A stretch of DNA of 64,000 bases from Syngnathus acus (GCF_901709675.1 NC_051095.1:7965956-8029955), one strand, 5' to 3'; counted from the first letter of the stretch, positions 34,590 through 45,590 are shown. Notes: generated by a model from the sequence alone, not told the origin. A program made the numbers and translations.

Positions 34590-34955
34590 TACAATGGGAC
34601 GGACAACCTGCGTCTATTGAGCCGCGTGGATTCCGAGCGCTGACTTAAGCGGCAACCTGAGGCCGCGTTAAGGAGCAGCAAATAAATGCGTCTGCTTGTC
34701 TGTTCGGTTTGGAAGAGGAAGAATAATCGTTGGGAAAGGAGAAAGAACGAAAAAAAAAGAATTATCCGTGGCCAAATTGAAACTGGCAGAGAACGCGAGG
34801 AGTGCATGTGGCAGTGGGCTGCTCTATAAAGACATCTGCTGATTGCACAGTTTGGGGAGAGGACTGCTACAGAGACCAGCCTGGCAGGGAAACGTGCAAA
34901 AGAGAGACGGCAGGAACAAGAGACGCTCGTAGTCAGTCACCTTGAACATGAGGAC
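34590..34955 (+). promoter_or_regulatory. TATA-type promoter-like region with possible first exon
   Basis: A consensus TATA box, CTATAAAG at 34824-34831, is set in GC-balanced DNA. It is followed about 25 bases later by an initiator-like TTGCACAG. If used, a short leader would run from about 34855. The first ATG (34948-34950) is followed after ATGAGGAC by GTATGT, a donor common in fish, at 34956. Upstream DNA to 34590 is balanced and CpG-containing, unlike the AT-rich flanks. If spliced, the 8-base coding start leaves two bases of a codon, which would join in frame to the candidate at 36835. Without splicing the frame runs 38 codons and ends. No transcript evidence is available. Confidence 0.25.
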
Positions 34956-34959
34956 GTAT

Positions 34960-35131
34960 GTACACCCACTGGACACGACATTAGGCAAGCCAGCGCAATC
35001 CAACACAAGCTCCGTCCAACATTTTGTCTTGAAAAATATAATGTGCAGTTGGAGTGAGAGGTAGTATTTGTAGCTCAGTCATACTGAAAAGTAACAAGCT
35101 GGTTAGAGCGATGCTCTTTACTTTTGAAAAG
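34960..35131. other. Short non-coding interval
   Basis: Nothing recognised between the promoter-like region and the MITE that follows. Confidence 0.4.
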
Positions 35132-35133
35132 TA

Positions 35134-35783
35134 CCATTTTTTTCCATGTATAATGCGCCCCCATGTATAATACGCACCCTAAAAATGGCATGTCGATCCT
35201 GGAAAAAAGCCTGTACCCATGTATAATACGCACCCAAATTTTGACTTTTTTTTTTTTTTAAGTCCCAATGATTGTCACACACGCATCTGGGTGTGGTGAA
35301 ATTTGTCCTCTGCATTTGACCCATCCCCGTGTGATTTTGATCCATCTTAATACTTAAGTCCGTAAACGTAAAATTATTTCAGAAAAAAGATCATCTTTGG
35401 GAACAACCGGATGCTATTCTGCCGGTCAGTATCACTGCGCATGCAGTAGCAAACTCGATAGCGAAGAAATATGTGAGACTCTCAACGGGATCACCCATAT
35501 TTGAGTGATGTTCCAGTTATTTATCACAATTAGTTTACCAAGTCTGTGTTTTGAGTTCCTCCAACAAACCCTGGTCCAAGCTGCACTTGGTCGCCCCGCT
35601 CCTTTCCACACTCCATCCGTGACAAAATTTTCTTCAAAATTGTTGTACCATGATTTTCTTAAAAAAAAAAAAGAAAAAAAGGAAAAAAAAAAAAAATCTA
35701 ATTGTACCCATGTATAATGCGCACCCCAGATTTTAGGACAATAAATTAGTTAAATTTTGTGCATTATACATGGAAAAAAACGG
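35134..35783. mobile_element. TA-flanked MITE with 25-bp terminal inverted repeats
   Basis: The element begins 'ccatttttttccatgtataa' and ends with the complement of 'ccgtttttttccatgtataa'. The 25-base terminal repeats match at 23 positions. TA lies immediately outside both ends (35132-35133 and 35784-35785), consistent with TA target duplication of the Tc1/mariner-like or a related superfamily. Subterminal copies of 'catgtataatgcgcaccc' occur near 35148, 35163, 35219 and 35708. There is no transposase, so it is non-autonomous. An A-rich tract lies at 35660-35696. Another fish repeat appears to be nested inside at 35262-35345. The superfamily assignment is tentative. Confidence 0.85.
35262..35345 (+). 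repeat. Nested teleost dispersed repeat fragment
   Basis: The words 'gtggtgaaatttgtcctctg' and 'catttgacccatcccc' are characteristic of a very common fish interspersed repeat. It follows a T13-type run inside the MITE, suggesting a later insertion or a captured piece. Confidence 0.5.
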
Positions 35784-35789
35784 TAGTTC

Positions 35790-36266
35790 AAAAACATTTG
35801 TTTACTAGAACGGCCATACATGCCATCGCAGTTATGGCCGATAACAGTGTGACATTGCAGCAGCCACGGCCATGCAGCACTTCACGTAGATAACACCCAC
35901 AGCCTTCTGCCACGCTCCTTATACATCTGAATAAGTGTTGAATGCACTTGTTTCCATCATGGACCTCCAGAGTTCTAAGAAGAAAATACGAACTCTTATT
36001 TTCTCTTGTGTTTATACATGGAAGCAAAAAGAATTAGCATTTGACTGGAAATGTTCTGTGCAGTGTTATGAAACTTACGTCATATTCACAAGCATTTCTG
36101 ACCCCAAATATTGGGAAAACTTTTTATATAATAAATGTAGATTCTATTTTAGTAACTTATTTATGCCCATGGTTTTGGGTGCCGTCTTATTTCTTTGTGT
36201 GCGTAAATGTTTTGGTTTATAAATTTTGAAACTTTTGTACGTTATGTTTAAGGTATATAAAGGCAA

Positions 36267-36268
<2 letters not shown>
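35790..36268. other. AT-rich non-coding stretch
   Basis: No feature supported. Confidence 0.4.
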
Positions 36269-36270
<2 letters not shown>

Positions 36271-36304
<34 letters not shown>

Positions 36305-36383
36305 TGTATATATATATATATATAAACGTATATAGGTGTATATATATATCGATCGATAGATACATACATACATACATACATAT
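36271..36383. repeat. Compound (TA)n / (GATA) / (CATA)n microsatellite
   Basis: Three TA arrays separated by GGTG and AAACG interruptions are followed by CGATCGATAGA and a (CATA)n tail. The TA arrays can extrude as hairpins. Confidence 0.95.
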
Positions 36384-36389
36384 CTGTGA

Positions 36390-36830
36390 GTAAGTCGAGT
36401 CACTGATGAGTCGACTACTCATTTCAGGCCCCATGAAGGAGTCATAGATTTTAAGTAATTTTAAATGTTATACTGCTACCTTATATCATATTCTTTGAAC
36501 CAGAAACTTATAGACAAACCAAACATCTGTGCTGGATTCCACTAAGCACCTGTCTACCGAATATGTTGGAGTCCAATGTGACTGTGAGTCACTGGTAGCG
36601 ATGGCGGTTGTTGCAGATCAACAGTATTTTTGCACTCTGTCATTCATTAACGTCCAACGTCGCGTGTTGACAGGGCTTATGAAGACATCTCCGGCATCTG
36701 GTTCTCCCTCAGCTGAGCCACATGTGCTCCTCTGATCACAACTAGCCACGGCGTTTCTTACGTGTGTTTTCACCAAGTCTGCCCTCTCGCCAACGACCTC
36801 TAACCCAGACGCTCTCCTCTGCTTTGTTGT
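36390..36830. other. Non-coding stretch leading into a GC-richer block
   Basis: AT-rich to about 36500, then balanced. No feature besides the exon candidate that follows. Confidence 0.4.
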
Positions 36831-36834
36831 GCAG

Positions 36835-36878
36835 GTCAGAGTCCAAACAGACGCAGCCAGACGCATGGCCACAGTTTG
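36835..36878 (+). CDS. Small exon-like segment (unrecognised)
   Basis: A pyrimidine-rich tract ending 'gctttgttgtgcag' is a good acceptor and 'TTTG' followed by GTAAGC is a good donor, giving a 44-base exon. A second donor at 36899 (CAG then GTAGGT) would give 64 bases. In the frame that would follow two leading bases, the reading is SESKQTQPDAWPQF. This is the phase left by the possible first exon ending at 34955. The residues are plausible but matched no family I know. Chance splice words in GC-balanced DNA are the main alternative. Confidence 0.2.
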
Positions 36879-36899
36879 GTAAGCAGATTCGCAGGCAGG

Positions 36900-37150
36900 T
36901 AGGTCTGCTCCAGGTGCCCGCTGCCCCCGCAACCCTTCCCACAGGGATCCCCCGCTGCTCCGAAGCACTCGGGTCAGGGCCGAGGACCCAGTGGGCTCCG
37001 AGCGCAGGTCACGAAGGGCTCGGATAGGCCAGAGATGAGACGGCGGACTGGCATGACGACCGGTGTTTGATGTGGCGCCGGACTGGGCTATGTTACCGTG
37101 TTACTTTGGCTTTAATTAGCTCCTGCAGCTGCTACTTCCTGGTTGACGAG
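36900..37150. promoter_or_regulatory. GC-richer candidate regulatory block
   Basis: CpG-containing sequence ends in GGCTTTAATTAGCTCCTG (37109-37126), a homeodomain-type site next to CAGCTG. No coding frame is convincing. Confidence 0.3.
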
Positions 37151-37159
37151 TCTTAGAAG

Positions 37160-37720
37160 ACCGTGGCTCTGTAATCTCTTACAGGTTGGAACTATTTCGT
37201 GATCTCTACTTACAGACTATTGCCCATTTTTGATGATTGTCAAAAACACGCAATCACTGAAAACTGTGTTGTCCTCAATAGTGGGACTATAAAGTTGAAA
37301 CAGAAGAAAAATTAAATCCTTGCAAGATTACGTTCTATGAGTTCCTATTAGTCTAAACATTTTATTGAACATGGATATTGTTTTTGAGTCATAAGAATAA
37401 TCTATTCACCCTCTGCTCTCGTCTGAATGTGACATCAAAGTGCCCTCAGGTTCGCATTGCAAACGTCACGATTGAATTGTTTTCTGGGATTGATTCATTG
37501 CACCGATCCTTTTTGGGATGAGTTCACTTGCAATGTCATCATAATTCTTGGAGAGCAACAAAAACCATTAATCGTTAAAAGTTATTTTGTAAATTTAGAC
37601 ACTACATATCTCTTTGGAATGAGAGTACACGTCTTCACAACCCGTAATTAAATAAAATGTGAGGGCAATTCCTAATTCTGCATTACTTGTAGTAAATAAT
37701 TTGCTGACCAATCTAGTGAA
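37160..37720. other. AT-rich non-coding stretch
   Basis: No supported feature. Confidence 0.4.
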
Positions 37721-37724
37721 ATCA

Positions 37725-38540
37725 GCTAATTTCCCAGGTCACACCTCTCACGGCACACTTTTTGGCAATCTGTTTAGTGCAGATGCCATTGACGAGATCT
37801 CCCTTCACAAAGACGTGTTAAGTAACCACCGAGGGGGTAGCAGTGAGAAATTGATCTCAGTTTAGATGAGCGCGAATCATCCGCTCTCCTCCTTTGTCCC
37901 CGCCAAGTTGGTGGATCTCGACTTAGAACTCCTTAAAAGGGAGACTTCACAGCTGGCTAGAGCATACTAATACCCTGGACTCATTAAATTAATGGGAGCC
38001 TGATTCCCCTTATACTCCGTGTGCACCGTTGCCCTTTGAGTTTGCCGGGGCTAGAGGCTGTGCAGCACTTTGAAAGCCCTGACCGGCATATTGAGCGTGT
38101 TTTAATAGAAGCCTTTGGAGACTCCTGGTAAGATGCGCAGTAACTCTTTGCCTTCAAGTCCCCGCACCTCTCTGTGTGATCTCGTCACATCGCCGCTCTA
38201 TACTTGGATCGAGGCCCGGAGACAGGAAGGAGACTGCGCGCGGTAAATGAGGCCAGAGGTGTCCATATCTGAGCAGAGGCCATTCTTTCATGGAGATGTG
38301 AATCTTTAAGACATGCGCCCGAGTCCGCTTTGATGTAGAAAGGTGCCGGGCATAAGATGGACAAAGAGGGCTTTAACGCATGGACGTTCGGTGCCGTCGC
38401 CTCCAGGGTCGAGAGTTGGGATTCTTGTCCAACGGTCGTTCTTAACGTCGTTGATTTAATTACTCCGCTCGGACACGATGTAGAAGTGCTGTGAAATGAA
38501 CGGGAGTCCCTTGTAGCGTCATTATGAAAGTCACCGTCTG
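37725..38540. promoter_or_regulatory. Long candidate conserved non-coding block
   Basis: About 800 bases of complex sequence contain CAGCTAATTTCCC near 37722, CTCATTAAATTAATGGGAGCC near 37980 (partly shown), GATTTAATTACTCC near 38451 and frequent CpGs. It has no simple repeats and no coherent coding frame. It is bounded by AT-rich DNA on the left and a T10-type run on the right. Confidence 0.4.
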
Positions 38541-38544
38541 CCTA

Positions 38545-39560
38545 ATGGGAAGAATCGTTCCATAATGCGGACGAGAAACCAAAGATTCTTCGCCATAAGC
38601 GGAAATCTGAGGTATGAAGTGCAAAGACGGTGTTTTTTTTTTTTAATCTCGCTACAGTATTTATAGAAAGGGTAAAAGAAAGAATATCAATATAAGTTCT
38701 ACATATTTGCCTAACAGCTATAAGATGAGTTGGTAAGACAAGAAGTTCTAGAGAAGACATACTATCCCCGCCCCAAAAAAAATCCAAGCAGGAATTCATC
38801 AGTGTGTTCTCTAATCCCAAATATTAAGATAAACATAATTATCGTGAAATTACGACAATCATATCTCATTTGAAGCACTCTTAGCAATAAACAAACAAAA
38901 TATATTCAATTTACAGATATAATGTTCTCCTGTGAAGTCATGTCAACTTCTTGGAAATTTATCAAATCGGATTTTATATATACACGTGTTTTTCCAATAC
39001 TGTAAAACAAAAACTTAAGATTCTACATAAATGTTCAAAGCAATCGTGATAGCTGTATTTTTTGCCCTACTGGTGGCAAATTATTAGGAACGGACCTCAG
39101 TATGATGCAACGCTCACTGGTGTTCAAAGTCCGTCCAGCGGGCCATATGCGGCCCAGCATCAATGTTTCAGCAACCCACACATTGTTAGCCTGATAACAT
39201 TAGCGCTAACAGTCAGGATATCAAGGAAAACTACCACAGGCACTGATATGAATGGCAATATTGCTTTCGAACAATCATACCAAAAGTTAAGATTCCCAAA
39301 GATAGTCTGCGGTAGGTAATATTGCTTCTTTGTGAATCAACGGGTAAAAAAATGTCTGAGTCAGGAACTCAGTCTTGCATCATGCAAACACTTCCTTTAC
39401 CTTTACATGCCGAACATCGACAATAAACCCTACAGTACCACGCGGCACTGATTGGATTTCCATATCCGCCTCTGACAGTAATAATTCCTCGCAGCCTTTG
39501 ATCGCAGCCTGACATCACCAACATGGCTGCATCCCGTATACGTCTCCTCGCTGATGGTAA
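38545..39560. other. AT-rich stretch with a MITE fragment
   Basis: Sequence is mostly AT-rich. A fragment at about 39118-39162 ('tccagcgggccatatgcggc' and neighbours) resembles an end of the hAT-like family in this window but lacks clean termini. Nothing else is supported. Confidence 0.4.
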
Positions 39561-39580
39561 CAAGCAGTCGGCGTACTTAC

Positions 39581-39667
39581 ATGCCTCCCACTCCGAAGCG
39601 GCGTAATTTATTCTCATCACTCGGGATGCAACTCGCAGCGACAAGGATCCACCGGTCGCCGTGGTAC
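39581..39667 (-). CDS. 87-bp cassette-exon-like segment (unrecognised)
   Basis: On the minus strand a C-rich tract ending 'gcctgcattgttgccag' is a plausible acceptor before 39667. The exon ends GGCAT at 39581, followed by GTAAGTA, a near-perfect donor. The length is 87 bases, exactly 29 codons, and two of three frames are open: one reads GGSLSLRVASRVMRINYAAS, the other WILVAASCIPSDENKLRRFG. No family recognised. The surrounding DNA is CpG-containing and regulatory-looking, so chance cannot be excluded. Confidence 0.22.
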
Positions 39668-39979
39668 CTGGCAACAATGCAGGCGGGGGGGGTGGGGGAT
39701 TTGATACAATCAAGAGGGTAAGGGCACGGTTACCAGGCAGGTTTAGAGCCACGTGGGCTCCCACTGTGACACTGCACTCATCTTCGCAACATTGGCCCAA
39801 ACAGAGGGGAACCGCGCTGAGATCTTATCCCACAGAAGCCAATTTCCTCTACCAAAGTTTTTCTTCTCAGAGTGTGGCTCAAGCACTTCAAAGTGGAGAG
39901 CCATATAGAGAGCACGATTCATTTGGCAGCACATGTTGTCCGCCTTCAAAAAAAAAAAAAAGCCAAAGCTCGCCGCTAG

Positions 39980-40570
39980 ACGCTCGGCAGGGCTGATTCC
40001 GGCTTCAGAGAGGGGAAAGAATTTGGCGGCGGCTTAGGGCGCCCATCCCCAATCCAGAGGTGGGCTCTTTTTCATCTCGGCACAGCCTTAGCGACTGGGT
40101 TTGGTGACTAGGCGCTTCACAGGTGGGAGTCGGCCCGGGTCAAAGAAGCGCGCTCACTAAGGACGGGATTTGCCGCTGTTATTTTTCTATTAGGGCAGAA
40201 TTATGCTAAGCCTTCAGAGGCCATCTTTGTGTTGCTATGGCAGCCCATATTTCCTACCAGGTTGTGACCTTGAATGACTACAGTGCAAAGCCAAGTCGCC
40301 CCCGCACCCTTTGAGGATTAGAAGCAGTGTCTCTTAGTTATGCAAAACACCTCTGATATGATTGAGCCTTGAATGGCTGAATGACAAACTTTATTGAGAT
40401 TGCCGCTCTTTTCATCTGATTATTGTCACTCGATTATTTCCAATCACTTGGCACGGCTTCAAACGACGCTTTGTTAAGGGACCACGCCGAGCTTTTCTTT
40501 TCCGCCACCTCAACAAAGCTCATATCGCTGGACAAAACAAGCATGAGTCACTACGGCTGCAGACAACATT
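39980..40570. promoter_or_regulatory. Candidate conserved non-coding block
   Basis: This complex sequence contains TTATTTTTCTATTAGGGC near 40180, GAATTATGCTAAGCC, GTTGCTATGGCAGCC (RFX-like) near 40232 and CTGATTATTGTC near 40417. Simple repeats appear only after 40615. Regulatory function is inferred. Confidence 0.38.
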
Positions 40571-40617
40571 TCTCAAACAGAAATAAGATCACAAAATTAC
40601 GATTGTGGGTGAAGATA

Positions 40618-40618
40618 A

Positions 40619-40649
<31 letters not shown>

Positions 40650-40650
40650 A
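40618..40650. repeat. (AAAT)n microsatellite
   Basis: A tetranucleotide tract of about eight units. Confidence 0.93.
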
Positions 40651-40659
40651 CTTCAGCTA

Positions 40660-40918
40660 AAAAAAATACAATCACAATATACACACTACATGGTGATAAC
40701 GCAGAAAAAGAAAAGTCTGATTTATTTAGGGAAAACAAGCTTTTCTATGAGATTTGGCCTTTGGATTACATAATCTTACATTTTTGGACTTTTTGGAATC
40801 GGTCCAGCCAAAGTAGAGGACTTGACTTAAAATGATTCCTCTGTCACTTCACTAAGGAGCGCTGGAGTCAAAATGTGCAAGCAAGTTAGTTGCGTTACAT
40901 TTTTCTTAATCGAGACCC
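40660..40918. other. AT-rich interval
   Basis: Nothing recognised. Confidence 0.35.
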
Positions 40919-40920
40919 TC

Positions 40921-41098
40921 CACTGCTCAAAAGTTTTAGAGCACCCCAATATCACTCCTTTTTTGTTTTATTCAAAGTTATTGGAGTCTTTGTCTAATTG
41001 TCTAATTAATGAATTGAAATGGTACAAAAAACAGATAAGGCTTCTAATAAGTGAAACTGATGAACATTTCACGATGATACAAAAAGGTTGTGTGCAGA
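40921..41098 (+). mobile_element. Tc1-like terminal-repeat fragment
   Basis: The words 'gctcaaaagttttagagcac' and, further on, 'tgaaatggtacaaaaaac' match the style of the long terminal inverted repeats of fish Tc1-like transposons. No transposase sequence or opposite end was found, so this is a fragment or solo end. Confidence 0.5.
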
Positions 41099-41269
41099 TG
41101 TAAAGCCCATCTGATCTACCTAAGCTATTAATTGTTCTCTGCTTTCATTTGATTCTACAAAAAACTGTGTTCACTAAATAATCAAACGCTTGGTTGTAAA
41201 GTTAGAGCTAATTAGAGAGGAAAGGCAAAGCAAGAGGAGTTAAGCAGATCCCAAAAAGTGTCCTGGCCA

Positions 41270-41291
41270 ATAATTAATTGGAATTAATTAT
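41270..41291. promoter_or_regulatory. Perfect inverted pair of homeodomain sites
   Basis: ATAATTAATT and its exact reverse complement AATTAATTAT flank a GG spacer, giving a 22-base palindrome with TAATTA cores in both arms. Paired-class or LIM homeodomain dimers bind such arrangements. Binding is inferred only. Confidence 0.4.
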
Positions 41292-41449
41292 ATGACCGTA
41301 TTTAACAATTAGCTTCTACTTTACTGTTGAAATGTTGCCATCATAGAATGAGTGAACATTATATTGCAAAACCAAACGGCTCATTGAAAGCGGATTCATA
41401 TGTTGTCAAATTTGGTCTTTTCTACTCAAGCATTTAAGAGATCCGATTG

Positions 41450-41695
41450 CCTCTTACTAACTTGGGTTGGCGGTCAAGATGGCAACATTTCTAGAAGAAC
41501 TTGAAAATTGGTTACAGGTTACATTTCAGCTATGTCCAAGATGCATCCAAATAATTTGTCTTGCCTGGATTTTGTGTGCCCCAATCTGTCCAGCTGTTTT
41601 GAGAGCTGCCATCAAAGCTGCAAGTGGGAGACGCAGGCGAGGCGGCCACTCAGAGCTGCAAACGGAGATGACGCTTTGAAGGTACGAGATTGACA
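41450..41695. promoter_or_regulatory. Candidate conserved non-coding block
   Basis: Balanced sequence has CCAAATAATTTGTC near 41547, CCAGCTGTTTTG, GCCATCAAAGC and CTTTGAAG, HMG-like words. A frame is open on the plus strand over 70 codons, but residues and start context are not convincing as coding. Confidence 0.33.
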
Positions 41696-41699
41696 CTAT

Positions 41700-43465
41700 T
41701 GTGATCACAATGCACAACAGGAGGCGACTTTGAAGGGGAAAAATGCGGTGAGTGTCGGCTTTCGCGTTAGAAACGAAAAACATGCGTGGAATGTACGGAA
41801 AACAACAGAGGGACAAACTCGGACCGGCGAAAAAAATATCAATAGGTCAACCTCCCACAATCTCTTGTGATAGATTAGCAATAGACTAGCTGTGAATATT
41901 GATCATTTTCATTGACTATGAAAGGAATGCCAATGTTAAAAGGTCATGGCTCTTCCAGATGGTGGCAACCAGTAATTGGGATGATGTGTCTGGGATGTTT
42001 CTGAAAAGTGCTGTTGAATGATGTAAAAAAAAAAATATAAATCCGTCAGGTATGTTTGTTTTATTTTGATTTTTTTGTCTCGGTCAGGGTGTTTTCTTGA
42101 CTACATCCTGTTGACGTCAAAATCCACACAATCAAATGACTCAAGAGTCAGGTTTCCCCACACATAAAGATTTTTGGTCCTAAATATTAAACGTGTTCAA
42201 TAATCCAGATTGTTGGCCCAACATATTTCGACCCTGGTTTTTTCTTTTTCCCTCGTCCAACCAAGGTGGTCAAAGGCAACCTAAGGATAATCTCATGAGA
42301 CAATCTTAGAAGCAATAAAATAGTTGTGCCTTTGACATCCTTCGTTGGGCGGGGCAACAAAGCTAGCCCGATTATCTTGATACGTGTTGGCACACCTGAG
42401 GTACCAGCAAGGTCAAGGTCAAAATCTTCACTAAGCTCTTTAGCAGGACTTTACTTCATGGCTGCGCAGGCCATCGTCACCAAATCTTGGCATACAAATT
42501 ATACCACACACCCAAGCAACTGGGACTTTTTTTTTTACCCTAACACAAAACATAAAGCAGTGCCGCCGCGGAATCAGATTGAGGTTGTCAGTTTGGGAAT
42601 CGATCAGTCTCAGTCCCGTGTCGCATCCCCGTCAAGCGGCAGATCCGCGTCGGATTTTGTGACAGTGACAGCGCTCCAGAGAAGTCCCCATGCAGCACAA
42701 CCAAAGTGCTGTCTATCATCGTATTTTTGACAAACCCCTCACGCGTGCCTCTCAATCTAATCGGACTTTGAGGCTCCTGTAAGACAAAGACAGCTCGTCG
42801 TCTTCTGCCAATGCGTGTGCGCGCGCGCGTGCGCTCGCCACCCAATACTTCTTTTCAGTCAGTTGTTCAGCCAAGTTTGAAAAACATGACAGTCACATTT
42901 TAGCTGCTCTGATGTCACCGCGTATTTTTATTCCGAGCTTGAAAGTTCAATCAATATGAGGTTTGCTTCCACTTTGATGTGAGGTCTCCAGTGAAGTGAT
43001 TTTTAGCATGCTACCTGCCTCCGCTCTTGCCTGTCACCCACCCACTGCATACCTGCAAAAAAAGACTGAAGACACAAGGAGCTGCCAAAGCCGCCTGGTG
43101 TACGCTTGCCTTTCATTGCTCGTGACTGCAATTTTTTTGAAAGACGCAAGGCCACCGGATTCACGCAGCGACGTGACAAGACAGACCGAGAGAGTGAAAT
43201 ATTCATTAAATAGTGGCGTAATGGAACATGATTCTGAACTAGGATGAGGGGGAAATATTGTGGAGTGTAGCTTTTCACCAAGGCCGGACAGAAGGAGGAC
43301 AAGTATGAAGATTTAAAACAATAACGTGTAAGACATGAAAATAAAAAAGATTTAAGCAATGTGAATGTAACTTTATTGCTGTACATGTGCCTGTGTCTAA
43401 TAAAGGGCCCAGTGAGTGTATTCCTCACAAAATTGCCTTCTTTATAATTCATTTTGTCACTAAGA
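41700..43465. other. Non-coding stretch
   Basis: No gene is supported. A CG/TG alternating tract lies at 42816-42837. Bases 42330-42480 and 42560-42800 are balanced and might contain weak regulatory sequence. Confidence 0.42.
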
Positions 43466-43468
43466 GGA

Positions 43469-43565
43469 GGGATGGGCAAGTACTGATACACGGTATCGGT
43501 GCCGATAGATCCTAAAATTAAAGGTATCGGTACTCGTGGAGGCTTCCAATACCAGCCACCAATAT
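43469..43565 (+). repeat. Dispersed 'gggcaagtactgatac / ggtatcggtactcgt' repeat, copy 2
   Basis: Shares landmarks with the reverse complement of 20877-20998. The GGTATCGGT word occurs twice. Family is not named; it is typical of repeats scattered through fish genomes. Confidence 0.55.
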
Positions 43566-43912
43566 ACTTATGGCAAAGCAGATCAAACTAAGCATTTCGT
43601 CATCACCAGTAGTTGGTGATATACTATGGTAGTTTGACACGTTGGCAAATCAACATCCTTTTCGGAAAGAACGGTTTGCGATGTTTTGTCTTTGTGTTGA
43701 ATGAAATTTTTAATATCAAAACAACTTGAAGTACGAGTGCTTATATTGGTGAGTACACAAAGAATGGATATGGTTTGGTTTTAGTCTGAAAAGAAGCAGT
43801 ATGACATTCCTAATTTAGAGGCATAAAAAAGTAGACATTTTATTTTTTTAAATTACATTATTAATAAAAATTAATTCCAGGGCATCGATGGCTTATATCA
43901 ACTAAATCTTAT

Positions 43913-44085
43913 AAATGGGCTGTATTTGTATAGCGCTTTTCTACCTTTGGTACTGAAAGAGCTTCACACTGCTTGCTCATTCACCTACTGATGACATAAG
44001 AAGCAACTCGGGGTTCAGTGACTTGCTCAAGAACACTTCAACATGGTCACAAGTTTGTGAGATGACTACCACTAATCCAAACCAC
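43913..44085 (+). repeat. Teleost SINE/LINE-derived dispersed repeat
   Basis: The order of 'gggctgtatttgtatagcgc', 'cacactgcttgctcattcac', 'gggttcagtgacttgctcaa' and 'gaacacttcaacatgg' is that of a very common fish interspersed repeat. The copy is degenerate, with no target duplication seen. Confidence 0.7.
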
Positions 44086-44099
44086 ACCCATAATAAACA

Positions 44100-44702
44100 C
44101 TCCTAATTGTGTGGTTTTTTTCAGTGGGGGGGGCATTGTTTGCGTCTAAAGCTTCTCATTTGAGTATCTCAAGTGAAAGTAACAAGGTGAGCTTTTAGCA
44201 TAGAATGAGCAAACGCAGTGGATCATCGCTGTCAACAGTCAGGCACAGCAGAGATCAAGTAATTGACACTCTTTATAATTGCAATCTGCATCTGCAGATA
44301 CTGAATCTGCAAATACCGACTGCAAATGGGGGTCCAATGTACATAAAATACAGCCATATGGCACTTGTGCTAATAGCATTGTGACACTAAGCACATGCAG
44401 TGATGAAACAAAATACTTGGGAAAATAAACAAACAGCACAACAATAAAAAAGTACATACATTTTTTTAACCCTACCCAATCATAACTTTACAAAAGTGGA
44501 AAAATAAATGGGAGAACTCACTTTTGGTCTTCTGTTACCAGCAGAGGATCTGATGTCATGTGGATCATGTGACTGGACTATACCATTTTGCTAAGGTGAG
44601 TTCAATTGAAAAAAAAAAAAAATAGAAAATTGTATTTCTTGGTCATCAGTACTGTGCCACATGGCCCCCTCCAAAGCCCCTGCACCATAGATTTGATCAG
44701 AT

Positions 44703-44733
<31 letters not shown>

Positions 44734-44925
44734 TCCCAATGTAAACTCCGTCCACTTTGTGCAGCAACATTATGCAACATTGTGATGTTACACGTGGGGG
44801 AACGACGTCTCATCAAGATTAAGTAATCTTGTTTTCTGCCTATGACGAAAACAGGAGATCACTCCCCCCCCCCCCCTCCCCCTTGCACAACCACACAAGA
44901 ACACGCACATACCTGACGGAGAGCT
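44100..44925. other. Non-coding stretch with simple sequence
   Basis: Contains A14 near 44610, the (TTTA)n tract listed separately and a C-rich run at 44863-44882. Nothing coding. Confidence 0.45.
44701..44734. repeat. (ATTT)n microsatellite
   Basis: A tetranucleotide tract of about eight units. Confidence 0.93.
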
Positions 44926-44929
44926 CAAC

Positions 44930-45255
44930 CCGCCACGGCGTCAGAGAGCTCGGATTTAAGGAGGATTAAATATTAGATTTCAATTTACCTGCCTGCGACA
45001 AAGTAATTACCTCAGCTCCCCTTTTGGTAGGCAAAAAATGCAATTATGGAAAGAGGGAAGCACACATTCCGACGCGGATAAAGTAAAATAGCTTGATGGC
45101 AAATAAAGCGCAAATCTGGGACTTTAATGAACATCATTATTAGGAGGTGGAGGGAGAATCAAAACGTCGCACTTGCCACATTTTGCAGCCTGGAAAGTCA
45201 TTCAGAAGCTTATTTGAAAAGGGCATTAAATATTCTTTCATTTGTTGTCGTTTCC
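44930..45255. promoter_or_regulatory. Candidate conserved enhancer block
   Basis: It contains GGATTAAATATTAG, AAAGTAATTACCTC (45000-45013), GCAATTATGG and ACTTTAATGAACATC, all homeodomain-type words in complex sequence without repeats. Confidence 0.42.
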
Positions 45256-45590
45256 TGCCGTCTCAACACACACATTTGCAAACACATTATAGGCTCGTGA
45301 AATTGGTTTGAAAAGCAATATTATAAAATAATTACTGTTAACAAAGGGAATTTAAAACGTATACAGTATTGGCTTTAACGAAAAGTGCCTGTTGCTGCTG
45401 ATGAAAATTACAATATTAAAATAACAACACAATATTTGAATATCTGTGATGCATTTCTGCATCATATTGGGTGCACTCATGGCCATAGAATTAAGCCGAT
45501 GTAACACTACGTATTATTATTATTATTAAATAAAAAAGATAGATTAATAATTAATCTTAACATTATTCATTAATGTTACATTCCAAGAAA
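45256..45590. other. AT-rich interval
   Basis: An ATT trinucleotide patch lies near 45512-45527. Nothing else is seen. Confidence 0.4.

Noticed and set aside
39063-39082. CTCF-like word around 'ccctactggtggc'
   Set aside because: On the minus strand the GGC core is displaced by one base relative to the consensus, so the match is poor.
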